Of a DNA stretch of 50,271 nt, positions 25,083 through 33,642 are shown one piece after another. This stretch comes from Pseudomonadota bacterium (GTDB lineage Bacteria > Myxococcota_A > UBA9042 > GCA-2863065), in assembly GCA_005776725.1 (NCBI GenBank), contig SXOO01000225.1, forward strand, positions 1 to 50,271, read 5' to 3'. Both the position numbers and the translations under genes were made by a program. Below the pieces are notes generated by a model that worked only from the letters and a program-made list of their open reading frames with translations, did not search any database and was not told the DNA's origin. Positions within the stretch are counted from its first letter, which is position 1. Each line of letters opens with the position of its first letter.

Positions 25083-26798
25083 GTGGATATGGGCCGGCCG
25101 GTCGTCGTCGTAGGGCTCCTCGGGACTGTGCTCGATCGCGGGGGGCGTGGACCTGCGCGGTGGGAGCGGTGGCGCCCCACGGTGGCGTTGTGCCAGCAAA
25201 CCGACCTTCGCGTCACCCGTCTGGAGCTGGTTCACGAGCCGGCCTGGGCCGGACTCGGGCGCTACATCAAGGACGACATCGGCGTGGTCAGCCCCGACAC
25301 GGACGTGCGGCTCCACGCCATCGAGTTCGGCGACCCGTGGGACTTCGAGGCCGTCTACGGCGCGCTTCACGAGCTGGCGCGCTCGCTGGCGCTGGATCCC
25401 GAGCGCGAGGACATCCTCGTCCACATCACCACGGGCACCCACGTGGCGCAGATCTGCTTGTACCTGCTCGTGGAGTCCCGCGTGCTCCCTGGGCGGCTCC
25501 TGCAGACCGGCCCTGCCAAGGTGCCGGGTGCGGCCGGAGCCCAGGGCGCTCGCGGGCATCGTCGCGGCCGGCCCCAGGGGGCTCCCGGGACCGCAGAGGC
25601 CCCCGACGAGGCGAGCGAGGCAGCCGGCCGGGCACCGGACCCCGCCGGTCGAACGGTGATCATCGACCTCAGCCTCGCCCGGTACGACCGCCTGGCGCGT
25701 CGCTTCGAAGACGAGCGGCGGGCGGCCACGTCGTTCCTGAAGGCCGGCATCGAGACGCGGAGCGAGGCCTACAACGCGCTGATCGACCAGCTGGAGCGGG
25801 TGGCGCTGCGCTCCGAGGCGCCGATCCTGCTCACCGGCCCCACGGGAGCCGGCAAGTCGCGGCTGGCCAGCCGGATTTGGGAGCTGCGCCGGCAGCGTCA
25901 CCTGGTGAAGGGCCCGCTCGTGGACGTGAACTGCGCCACGCTGCGAGGCGACGGGGCCATGGCGGCGCTGTTCGGGCACACCCGTGGGGCGTTCACGGGG
26001 GCGGTGGGCGAGCGGAGGGGGCTCCTCCGCGAGGCGGATGGCGGCGTCCTGTTCCTCGACGAGATCGGTGAGCTGGGCCTGGACGAGCAAGCCATGCTCC
26101 TCCGGGCCTTGGAGGACAAGCGGTTCTTGCCAGTGGGCGCGGACCGCGAGGTGCAGAGCCACTTCCAGCTCATCGCGGGCACCAACCGCGACCTCGGCGA
26201 CGCCGTGCGGGCGGGGCGTTTCCGCGACGACCTCTTGGCTCGGATCGACCTCTGGACGTTCGAGTTGCCGTCGCTGGCCGAGCGACCCGAGGACCTGGGC
26301 CCCAACGTGGACCACGAGCTCGAGCGGCAGAGCCGCGCGTCGGGACGGCGCATTGCGTTCAACAAGGAGGCACGCGCCCGCTTCGACCGCTTCGCCGTCG
26401 CCGCGCCGTGGCCGCGCAACTTCCGCGACCTCGGCGGCGCCATCGAGCGAATGGCCACGCTGGCGCCGGCCGGGCGGATCGATGAGGCCACGGTGGAGGA
26501 GGAGATGTCGCGCCTCGACCGGACGTGGCGGCGGCTGGAGCAGCCCGCCACTCGGCACTCGGCCGCCGCGGACCGCTTGATCGGCGACCGCGAGCTCGAC
26601 CGCTTCGAGCGCGTTCAGCTCGCCGACGTGCTGGAGGTGTGCCTCGCAAGCCCCACCCTGTCGGAGGCGGGGCGCCGCCTCTTCGCGGTGTCCCGGGCCC
26701 ACCGGAGCACCCCCAACGACGCCGATCGGCTCAGGAAATACCTGCTCCGCTTTGACCTCGACTGGGACGTCGTGCGCGCCGCGCGCTCAAACGGCTGA
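25083..26798 (+). CDS. rtcR: RtcR sigma-54-dependent activator of rtcBA
   Basis: 571 residues from GTG 25083, or 569 from ATG 25089. The N-terminal 150 residues are the RtcR sensor domain of the CARF-like type (VVVVGLLGTVLDRG, then DILVHITTGTHVAQICLYLL), thought to sense RNA-end-derived ligands. An unusual Gly/Ala/Pro-rich linker of about 40 residues follows. The AAA+ domain has Walker A TGPTGAGKSR, the sigma-54 contact loop GAFTGA, and Walker B GVLFLDEIGEL. The C-terminus (LADVLEVCLASPTLSEAGRRLF) is the helix-turn-helix region. It activates rtcBA from the -24/-12 promoter in the shared 172-base divergent region. Confidence 0.94.
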   Translation: MDMGRPVVVVGLLGTVLDRGGRGPARWERWRPTVALCQQTDLRVTRLELVHEPAWAGLGRYIKDDIGVVSPDTDVRLHAIEFGDPWDFEAVYGALHELARSLALDPEREDILVHITTGTHVAQICLYLLVESRVLPGRLLQTGPAKVPGAAGAQGARGHRRGRPQGAPGTAEAPDEASEAAGRAPDPAGRTVIIDLSLARYDRLARRFEDERRAATSFLKAGIETRSEAYNALIDQLERVALRSEAPILLTGPTGAGKSRLASRIWELRRQRHLVKGPLVDVNCATLRGDGAMAALFGHTRGAFTGAVGERRGLLREADGGVLFLDEIGELGLDEQAMLLRALEDKRFLPVGADREVQSHFQLIAGTNRDLGDAVRAGRFRDDLLARIDLWTFELPSLAERPEDLGPNVDHELERQSRASGRRIAFNKEARARFDRFAVAAPWPRNFRDLGGAIERMATLAPAGRIDEATVEEEMSRLDRTWRRLEQPATRHSAAADRLIGDRELDRFERVQLADVLEVCLASPTLSEAGRRLFAVSRAHRSTPNDADRLRKYLLRFDLDWDVVRAARSNG

Positions 26799-26833
26799 GG
26801 CGCCCGGGTTGCGCTCGCTTCCGCGCCGGCCCT

Positions 26834-26862
26834 TTGACAGTCGCTCCCGGGGGCAACATCGT
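26834..26862 (+). promoter_or_regulatory. possible promoter of the TPR protein gene
   Basis: A perfect TTGACA (26834-26839) stands 17 bases before CATCGT (26857-26862), a weak -10. It lies just before the ATG at 26871, so the leader would be very short. Confidence 0.25.
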
Positions 26863-26870
26863 GCCCAGTC

Positions 26871-28316
26871 ATGCAGATGCGGTTGACCCCAAGCGCCGTG
26901 AGTTGGCCCGTGCGTCGTGACCGAACCCACCCGGGGACCCGCCGGGCCGCGCGAGCGCTGGTCGCCGCGTTGGCGCTGCTCGCTCCCGCCGCGTGGGCCA
27001 CCCCGGGCTTCGTGGTCTACGGCCGCGACCACACGGCCATCATCGACACCAACGGCACGGCCGTGGTGGTCCCCGGCCTCTGGGTCATGAACGGCGCGGC
27101 CACCGCCGTGCGCGGCGTGGTGCTCCCCAAGGCGTGCAGCTGTCCGTCGTTTCCCGCGGTCCCGGACGGCCCGGCCCCCACGGTGACCGCGGAGGTGCCC
27201 GCCTGGCAGGAGTCCACCGAGGGCGAGGAGGAGTGCGGCTGGGCCCTGCGCGTCCCCGAGGCGCTCGTGGGCGGCACGCTGCAGCTGGCCGGCGAGGAGT
27301 ACAACGGCTGCGAGGTCAACCTCTACGGCTTCGGTGGCACTGACGTGCCGCTCGACGGGTCTCCGGTGCGGGGCCCCAAGGCGCCGCCGGCGCGCTCGTG
27401 GTGCACAGTGGAGCAGGGTGCCCCCCAGCGCGTGTGGCCCCCGGCCCCGAGCGCGCACTGTCTGCCGCGCGGCAAGGAGTGGTGGCCAGCGAGCGACGAC
27501 CCCGACGACCCCGACGACGATCCGGACGACTCCGAGCGGCAGGAGTGCCAGAGCTGCGGCGACGACGTTAGCGACAGCGAGGTGCAGTTCGTTCGCAAGG
27601 GCTTCTGGATCACGATCGCAGACGACGTGTCCGGCGCTGCCGAGTGGCGGCGCGTGGTCGAGCTTCGCGTGGCCACACCGGCGCTCTGCCCGTCTCCCGA
27701 GGACCCGTGCGGCTCGCCGAAGCTGTTCAAGCTGGGGCCGGAGGTCGCCGCCGTCCGCAAAGCGCTGGCGGAAGGGGAGCTGCCCGATCTCACGAAGGGC
27801 CCCGATTTCTGGGTGGCCAACGACGGGCGCTTGGCGCTCACCCTGGCGAGCGACGGCGCCTGGGCGCTCCTCAGCCCGGGGAAGCCGCCGGAGAAGCGCG
27901 GAAAGCTGGACGCCAAGGGTTTCGCGGAGCGCCTCGGGGCTCGCTATCACGCAGACGTGGACCCGCTGGTGCGCGCGCTAGGCCGGTCGCTGTGCGGTAA
28001 GCCCTCGGCATGCCCCGCCGACCCCGGGCCTGCTGAAGAGAGCGAGACGGACGACGAGCGCACGGCGAGCGAGCTGGGGAACGCCTGTTTCGAGGCGCTG
28101 AAGGCCAACGAGCTCACCCAGGCCAAGGTGTTGTGCGAGCGGGCCCTGGAGCGCGACCCCTCGAACCGAACCCTGGGAGCCGTCCGCTACAACCTTGGGC
28201 TCATCGCGGAGAAGCTCCACCGCAAGGACGACGCGATCCGCTGGTACGAGCAGTCGCTCGAGGTGCGCGACAACGCCACGGTGCGGAAGCGGCTCGAGGC
28301 CCTGCGGCGCCGCTAG
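26871..28316 (+). CDS. exported protein with C-terminal TPR repeats
   Basis: 481 residues. After about 25 basic residues, a hydrophobic segment (ALVAALALLAPAAWA) looks like a signal peptide; ATG 26877 would shorten it by two residues. The central 270 residues match nothing I recognise and contain ten or so cysteines and an Asp-rich stretch (about 204-223). The last 95 residues are TPR-like: ASELGNACFEALKANELTQAK, AVRYNLGLIAEKLHRKDDAI and WYEQSLEVRDNA. Probably a periplasmic or surface protein in a complex. No ribosome binding site is visible. It is 72 bases after rtcR on the same strand but has its own candidate promoter. Confidence 0.75.
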   Translation: MQMRLTPSAVSWPVRRDRTHPGTRRAARALVAALALLAPAAWATPGFVVYGRDHTAIIDTNGTAVVVPGLWVMNGAATAVRGVVLPKACSCPSFPAVPDGPAPTVTAEVPAWQESTEGEEECGWALRVPEALVGGTLQLAGEEYNGCEVNLYGFGGTDVPLDGSPVRGPKAPPARSWCTVEQGAPQRVWPPAPSAHCLPRGKEWWPASDDPDDPDDDPDDSERQECQSCGDDVSDSEVQFVRKGFWITIADDVSGAAEWRRVVELRVATPALCPSPEDPCGSPKLFKLGPEVAAVRKALAEGELPDLTKGPDFWVANDGRLALTLASDGAWALLSPGKPPEKRGKLDAKGFAERLGARYHADVDPLVRALGRSLCGKPSACPADPGPAEESETDDERTASELGNACFEALKANELTQAKVLCERALERDPSNRTLGAVRYNLGLIAEKLHRKDDAIRWYEQSLEVRDNATVRKRLEALRRR

Positions 28317-28413
28317 AGTGCTCTTCCTGGAAGACCGCGGGCCGCACGTTTCGTCGCGCTCCACGCCCGGGCCTTGTGGTCAGCGCCGCGCGAGTGGCTG
28401 CGGCCCACGCCGA

Positions 28414-28434
28414 GGGGACAGACTCCATGTCCCC
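28414..28434. repeat. REP-like palindrome GGGGACA...TGTCCCC
   Basis: GGGGACA (28414-28420) and TGTCCCC (28428-28434) are perfect inverted copies with a 7-base loop, in the 171-base gap between the TPR and FG-GAP genes. It may act as a terminator hairpin, though no T-run follows. GGGGACA palindromes are also known as dispersed REP-like elements. I saw only this copy in the window. Confidence 0.45.
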
Positions 28435-28487
28435 GCTAGAGCGCCGGCGCGCTGACGTCGCCACCCGTTAGCGAGTAGGCTTCGCGC

Positions 28488-30416
28488 GTGTCTCGCTTCG
28501 TCATCGCCCTCGTCGCAGCCTGCAGCGCCGCGCCCCCGCCCGAGGAGGCGCCGGGGTATCCGACCGAAGGCGAGCTGCCGGTCAGCGCGAACCGCCTCCA
28601 CTTTGACGATGGCTCCGTTCGCCTGGGCCCGCCGCTCTCGGGCGGGCGCGGCGTGGCCCTCGTGGACGTGGACGACGACGGCTGGCCGGACGCCACGATC
28701 ACCCACTCCCAGGGCGTCCGTGTCCTGCGCGGCGTGGGCGCGGGGCGCTTCGCGCTCTGGGCAGACCTGGCGCTGCCCGATGCCCGCGCGCTCGCTTGGG
28801 CAGACGCCGATGGCGACGGCGACCGCGACCTGTACGTCAGCGGTCGCGGCAGCCACGCCTACTACGTGAACGACGGCAAGGCGTTCGTGGACAACACGGT
28901 CGCCGCCGGTCTAGACGGGGACTTCCCGCTGGGCGGCGAAGGCGCCAGCTTCGGCGACCTGGACGGCGACGGCGATCTCGATCTCTTCCTGGCCTTCGGG
29001 GCCCTCCCGCCGGACCTGGCCACGGGAGATCCGGGTGAGCAGGGCGCGCCCGACCGCCTCTACTGGAACGAGGGCGGACGCTTCGTCCTCGACGCCTCCG
29101 GGGTCTTCGCGGGCCCTCCCGGGGGCGAGACCTTCCAGGGCGCCTTGTTCGACGCCGATCGCGATGGGGACCTCGACCTGTTTGCCGTGGACGATCATCG
29201 CCCCGACCGCTTCCTTCGGAACACGGCGGGCGTCTTCGCCGACGTCAGCGCCGAGGTGCTACCGAACGCCGGGACCGAGTCCACCTCCATCATGGGGATC
29301 GACGTCGCGGACGTGGACCAGGACGGCGACCTCGACATCTATGGGACGCAGCGCGAGGGCGACGTGCTCTATCGGGGCACGGACCTCGTGACCCCCTACG
29401 TCAACGCCGTCGACAAGTTCCGACCGGCGGGCGCCGGGGACCCTACGCGGCAGTCCACGGGCTGGGGCGTGGCGGTGCAGGACTTCGACGACGACGGCGA
29501 TCAGGACATCTTGCGCACGTCCAACTTCGATGACGCCTTCGAGGGAGTGTCCGGCCGGGTTGGGGTGAACCAGCTCCTCGAGCACGTCCTCGAGGGGGGC
29601 GAGCGGCGCTTCGTAGACGGGACAGCGGCTGCGGGGACCGTGTTCGACGCTCCGGTGGACGGGTGGGGCCTCGCCACCGGAGACATCGACCGTGACGGCG
29701 ACCTCGACGCCCTCGTGGGTGTGGACGGGACCGGTCCCGACCTCGGGCGTGAGCCGGACGCCCACCGGTCCGCGCTCTTACTCGTGAATCGGGGTGCGGG
29801 CGCCGCCGTGAACGACTCGGTGAGGCTGAGGATCCGGCAGCCTGGCCGCCCCAACGTCTTCGCCGTGGGTGCCACGCTCGACTTTCACGGGCAGACCATC
29901 CGAAACAGCCGCGTCCTTCAAGCCGGACAGAGCTATCTCAGCCAGCACGACGACGCCGTTCACGTCGGGCTCGGCCCCTACGAGCGCTTGCCTGCGGTGG
30001 TGGTGACGTGGCCAGGGGGGCATCAGACCACGTGGCTGGCGCTGGACCCGGGCGAACACCGGCTGGAGCGTCCCGCGGACGACTCGCTCAACTGCTGCCC
30101 GTCGAAGACTGGCTGTGTGGCCGCACCCTCAGCTTCGGCTTGCCTCGCCGCACAGGGATCGGCGCTGGGCCTCGATGGCGAGTGCGCAGAGGCTTGTGAG
30201 GCGTGGCGCCGGTGCTGCCCGGCCTTGCCGGTGGACGTGTGCGCCGCGGAGTGCCTCCGTGCGCCGCCGCCGGCCGCGATGCTGAGCTGTCTTCAGGGTG
30301 ACTGCGGGGCGGTGAGGGAGTGCACGTCAGGCGGAGTGTACGTACCCGGCAACGGTACGGGCGCGCCGCAGACCACCGATGGCGCCTGCCCGAGCGTGGG
30401 GCCCGAGCCGCGGTGA
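28488..30416 (+). CDS. FG-GAP/ASPIC repeat lipoprotein
   Basis: 642 residues. GTG 28488 gives a short lipoprotein signal (MSRFVIALVAAC). Residues about 45-430 carry FG-GAP/VCBS-type repeats with calcium-binding loops such as DVDDDGWPD, DADGDGDRD, DLDGDGDLD, DADRDGDLD, DVDQDGDLD, DFDDDGDQD and DIDRDGDLD. This implies a seven-bladed propeller. Residues about 450-525 match the ASPIC/UnbV domain (LQAGQSYLSQHDDAVHVGLG, VTWPGGHQTTW). A Cys-rich tail of about 110 residues follows, with CC pairs. Surface recognition or adhesion is inferred. It converges on the subtilase gene, 25 bases away. Confidence 0.85.
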   Translation: MSRFVIALVAACSAAPPPEEAPGYPTEGELPVSANRLHFDDGSVRLGPPLSGGRGVALVDVDDDGWPDATITHSQGVRVLRGVGAGRFALWADLALPDARALAWADADGDGDRDLYVSGRGSHAYYVNDGKAFVDNTVAAGLDGDFPLGGEGASFGDLDGDGDLDLFLAFGALPPDLATGDPGEQGAPDRLYWNEGGRFVLDASGVFAGPPGGETFQGALFDADRDGDLDLFAVDDHRPDRFLRNTAGVFADVSAEVLPNAGTESTSIMGIDVADVDQDGDLDIYGTQREGDVLYRGTDLVTPYVNAVDKFRPAGAGDPTRQSTGWGVAVQDFDDDGDQDILRTSNFDDAFEGVSGRVGVNQLLEHVLEGGERRFVDGTAAAGTVFDAPVDGWGLATGDIDRDGDLDALVGVDGTGPDLGREPDAHRSALLLVNRGAGAAVNDSVRLRIRQPGRPNVFAVGATLDFHGQTIRNSRVLQAGQSYLSQHDDAVHVGLGPYERLPAVVVTWPGGHQTTWLALDPGEHRLERPADDSLNCCPSKTGCVAAPSASACLAAQGSALGLDGECAEACEAWRRCCPALPVDVCAAECLRAPPPAAMLSCLQGDCGAVRECTSGGVYVPGNGTGAPQTTDGACPSVGPEPR

Positions 30417-30422
30417 GGCTCC

Positions 30423-30439
30423 GAACCCCCCGCGGGTTC
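30423..30439. terminator. possible bidirectional terminator hairpin
   Basis: GAACCC (30423-30428) and GGGTTC (30434-30439) form a 6-bp stem with a 5-base loop, exactly in the short gap between two convergent genes. There is no T-run on either side, so evidence is positional. Confidence 0.35.
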
Positions 30440-30441
30440 CG

Positions 30442-32937
30442 CTACTTGCAGGTCTTCGTCTTCTTGCCCGTACACACTCCGCTGCAGCACTGTGTGGCTG
30501 TGGTGCAGACGGTGCCCAAGGCCTGGCAGGTGGGCGCGGCCACACAGGTTCCGCAGCCGCACGGGTGGGTGGGGGCCTGGCAGGTCTTCCCCGAGCCGCA
30601 GTCGGCCGTGACCTTGCAGCCGCCAACGGCGCACGCCGGCCAGGCCGGTAGCGCCCCGGCGGTGGCCGTGATGTCGAGCTTGCCGTAGCCCCAGTCGGCG
30701 TTCGCGGCCCCGGGAGCGGCGGCGGTGTCGGTGTCGCTGCCCGTGGTGAAGCTGGCCTTCTGATAGGTGTCCGTCTTTACGTCGTGGCGCGCGGTGGTCT
30801 TCCAGAGCTCCCGAAGGCAGGCGGCGTCGAGGTCGCCCTTTTGGGACAAGAGCACGGCGACCCCGCCCGTGGCGTTGGGTGTGGCCATGCTGGTGCCCTG
30901 GAGCATCCCGCCCTCGGTGCCCGGGAGCACGCGATCCGTGCCGAAGTGGTAGCCCCCGCCCGCGCTGTAAGCCACGCAGCGGGACTCCCACTGTGCGTCG
31001 CGGACGAAGTGCGAGAGGCTGGACGCGATCCCCACGCCGGGCGCCGAGATCTCGGGCTTCAGCACGTCGTCGCGTCGCGGACCGCGGCCCGAGAACGCCG
31101 CCAGCTCCCCGAGCTCGAAGGGATCGTAGTAGGCCAGGGCGCCGGACCCGTACGCGGCGGTCCCAGTGGACTCCGGGGCGCACTCGCTGCCGTACGCGAA
31201 GTTCCACGAGAGGCGAGACGCGTAGGCCGCCACGGCGATCACGCCGTCGGCGGACGCGGGGTTGCCGATGGTGACGGCGTTGTCCGACTCGCGCCCACCG
31301 AAGCGAGGCGTGGGGTTGCGCACGGCCTCGGCACGGAACGCCTGAACCATGTTGGACGAGACGCCGTACCAGGCGTGGTAGGTGCCCGCGCAGATCGCCG
31401 TGGAGGTGGCCGGCACCAGCTGGATGGTCCAGGTTCCCGTGCGCGGGTTGGTCCCGTAGTAGTCGCTGATCTCGATGTAGGCGTTGATGTCGCCCGAGTT
31501 GTTGCCGCTGCCGAAGGGATCGCCGCCGTTCTGCACCAGCATCCCGCCGTCGGTGGACGAGAAGCCCTGGTAGGCGGTGTTGGTGTTCCAGCTGTTCTTG
31601 TAGGCCGTCCCAGTGGGCGGGTAGACCTTGCCCGTCGGGGTGGTGATCTTGACCTTGCAGTTGTTGCCCTTTGGGTACCACACGTCGAAGAACACGTAGT
31701 CCGAGGTGGTGGCGGTGTAGGTGGGGAAGCGGAACGTGACGGACTCGGAGTTGATCACGCCCTTGCCGTGGAGCGCGAAGCCCCACGCCAGCGCCGGGGA
31801 CCAGTTGTTCGCCCCGGGATTGCCCGCGGCCACCATCACCACCTTGCCCGCGCCCGCAAGGGCGGAGAGGCTTCGCTCCTGCAGCGTCTTGCCGTCGTGC
31901 GAGTGGTAGTCCGAGCCAAGGCTCATGTTGATCACGGCCGGCTTCCCGAGGGCTGCCGCCCGCTTGAAGATGTAGTTCACGGCGTCCACGGTGGCCGCGT
32001 CCGTGTTGCGCGCGCCGTCGAAGTCGAACTTCACGATCACGAGGTCTGCCTCGGGCGCGCCGCCCGGATACCCGCTGCCGCTGCCGTCGCCCGCTGCGCT
32101 GCCGGTGACGTGGGTGCCGTGACCGTCCATGTCGCGCGCCGCGGCGCGGATGGGGTAGCTCGGCGAGTTGACGGGGCCGAACCAGCCGGTAGCGGGGTCC
32201 CAGGTGTTGTCGCCCGTGGCCAGGGCGGCGTTGATGTCGGCGGCGTCGTACTCGTGCCCGTACGTGAACCCGGCGTCGGTGGGCGCCGCCAGATCGCCCG
32301 TGTCGCTCTGGTCCCAGTAGTAGCGGATACGGGTGGTGAGGGGGCCGGCGCCCTCGGACGCGTCTTCGATGAAGTCCAGGTGAGTCCAGTCGATCCCCGA
32401 GTCGACGATACCGACGACCACGCCGGCTCCTCCCGCGGCGGTCGGGTTGTTCATGCCGACGGCAGCGCCAGACGGCACGAAGACCAATCCCTGCGAAGTG
32501 TCGTTCGCCTTCTTCACGGGCCGGGCGGCCTCGATCCGGCTGACCCCATCGACAGACGCCAACGCGTCCAGCGCGTCGACCGGCACGGTCGCGGTGGCCG
32601 TGCCCTCCGACGTGAGCGTGCGGACCACCACGTCCAGCGCCCTGAGCGCGGAGAGGGCGCGCGTTTCGAGCTCGAGGTGCACATCGACCACCTCGACCTG
32701 CTTGCGTCCTCGGAGCTCGTGCCGCGTGCGGAGGATGTCGGCTGGGAGCGGCTGCGGGCGTTGCTCGCCTCGGCGGGCAATGAGCACCTTCAGCGGCACG
32801 TCGAGGGCGGCGCGCGCGGCGCGGCCTTGCCCTGCCAAGGATCCCTCTTGTTGGGTGACCGTGGCGTCGTCCGCCGGAGGAACTTCGCCGCAGGCGGCCG
32901 CGGCGAGCAGTGTGAACAGGACTGGGAAACGGCGCAT
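30442..32937 (-). CDS. lipoprotein S8 family serine protease (subtilase)
   Basis: About 831 residues. GAGG lies 7 bases before ATG 32937, giving a lipoprotein signal MRRFPVLFTLLAAAAC. Residues about 30-160 form an inhibitor-like propeptide (VVVRTLTSEGTATATVPVDAL). The catalytic triad is visible: Asp179 in GIVDSGIDW, His273 in GHGTHVTG and Ser683 in LQGTSMATP. A large insert between His and Ser with jelly-roll-like strands makes the domain longer than usual. The C-terminal 65 residues are Cys-rich and end in VCTTATQCCSGVCTGKK, a pattern like a small cystine knot. It is likely a surface-bound endopeptidase. It lies 102 bases after the TetR gene on the same strand. Confidence 0.92.
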   Translation of the reverse strand: MRRFPVLFTLLAAAACGEVPPADDATVTQQEGSLAGQGRAARAALDVPLKVLIARRGEQRPQPLPADILRTRHELRGRKQVEVVDVHLELETRALSALRALDVVVRTLTSEGTATATVPVDALDALASVDGVSRIEAARPVKKANDTSQGLVFVPSGAAVGMNNPTAAGGAGVVVGIVDSGIDWTHLDFIEDASEGAGPLTTRIRYYWDQSDTGDLAAPTDAGFTYGHEYDAADINAALATGDNTWDPATGWFGPVNSPSYPIRAAARDMDGHGTHVTGSAAGDGSGSGYPGGAPEADLVIVKFDFDGARNTDAATVDAVNYIFKRAAALGKPAVINMSLGSDYHSHDGKTLQERSLSALAGAGKVVMVAAGNPGANNWSPALAWGFALHGKGVINSESVTFRFPTYTATTSDYVFFDVWYPKGNNCKVKITTPTGKVYPPTGTAYKNSWNTNTAYQGFSSTDGGMLVQNGGDPFGSGNNSGDINAYIEISDYYGTNPRTGTWTIQLVPATSTAICAGTYHAWYGVSSNMVQAFRAEAVRNPTPRFGGRESDNAVTIGNPASADGVIAVAAYASRLSWNFAYGSECAPESTGTAAYGSGALAYYDPFELGELAAFSGRGPRRDDVLKPEISAPGVGIASSLSHFVRDAQWESRCVAYSAGGGYHFGTDRVLPGTEGGMLQGTSMATPNATGGVAVLLSQKGDLDAACLRELWKTTARHDVKTDTYQKASFTTGSDTDTAAAPGAANADWGYGKLDITATAGALPAWPACAVGGCKVTADCGSGKTCQAPTHPCGCGTCVAAPTCQALGTVCTTATQCCSGVCTGKKTKTCK

Positions 32938-33039
32938 GCGGGGACCTCGCGGGTCAAGAGGGCGCCACAAGGTAGAGCCGCGGACGCCGAACCGGAAGCG
33001 CAATCAGCACCACGTCCCGAAGGATCTTGCGAAGAGTGC

Positions 33040-33639
33040 TCAGTGACGGCGGAGCGCGGAGACCAACAGATCGATCGCGGTGAGCGCGGAGCGCCGCGGG
33101 TGCACGTCGGCGTCGATGGCGCACCGGAGATAAAGGCCGTCGAAGATCGCCACCAGCCCCTCTGCGACCGCCGAGGTGTCGTGCGGCACGAGCTCGTGCC
33201 TGTCGACGCCCCGCTCGAGCACCCCTGCCAGGTATCCGACGAACCCCAGGTGTTGCTCTCGCTTCACCGCTTTCAGCTTCGGATCGACCACTGCCGCCCC
33301 GTTGAGCACCAACGCCAGCCGGAAGTGGTCGGGGTCGTCTTCGAGGAGACGCAGGTTGCTCTCCGCGATCGCGCGGATGCGTGCCTCGGCGCTGTCTGCG
33401 TCGTCTGGACTGTCGCCCGAGCGCCAGCGCGACAGCACAGTGCCGTAGGTCTCCGAGCAGATGGCCCGGAAGATCTCGTCCTTCGACTGATAGTGGAAGT
33501 AGATGCCACCGAGTGACAGCTCGGCCGCCTCAGCGATGTGCCGGATGGTGGTGGCGTCCAGCCCGCGCTGGATGAAACACCTCTTGGCCGCGTCCAGGAT
33601 CTGTCGCCGACGGACCTCCTCGGGCTGGTGCTTCGACAT
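33040..33639 (-). CDS. TetR/AcrR family transcriptional regulator
   Basis: 199 residues. The N-terminal helix-turn-helix is complete (ILDAAKRCFIQRGLDATTIRHIAEAAELSLGGIYFHYQSKDEIF, about residues 14-57). The C-terminal ligand-binding domain of about 130 residues does not point to a specific ligand. The ATG lies 3 bases after the stop of the deiminase gene, so its ribosome binding site is inside that gene and the two are probably cotranslated. A role in controlling the deiminase or the protease downstream is inferred from position only. Confidence 0.92.
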   Translation of the reverse strand: MSKHQPEEVRRRQILDAAKRCFIQRGLDATTIRHIAEAAELSLGGIYFHYQSKDEIFRAICSETYGTVLSRWRSGDSPDDADSAEARIRAIAESNLRLLEDDPDHFRLALVLNGAAVVDPKLKAVKREQHLGFVGYLAGVLERGVDRHELVPHDTSAVAEGLVAIFDGLYLRCAIDADVHPRRSALTAIDLLVSALRRH

Positions 33640-33642
33640 GCG

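Noticed and set aside
25083..25530. CARF-like domain suggesting a CRISPR-linked system
   Set aside because: The domain is part of RtcR next to rtcBA; there are no cas genes or repeats in the window.
30784..33516. 910-residue open frame on the plus strand
   Set aside because: It is antisense to the subtilase, whose triad and signal peptide are clear. Its composition (Arg, Gly, Val, Ala, His) is that of a GC-rich shadow frame.
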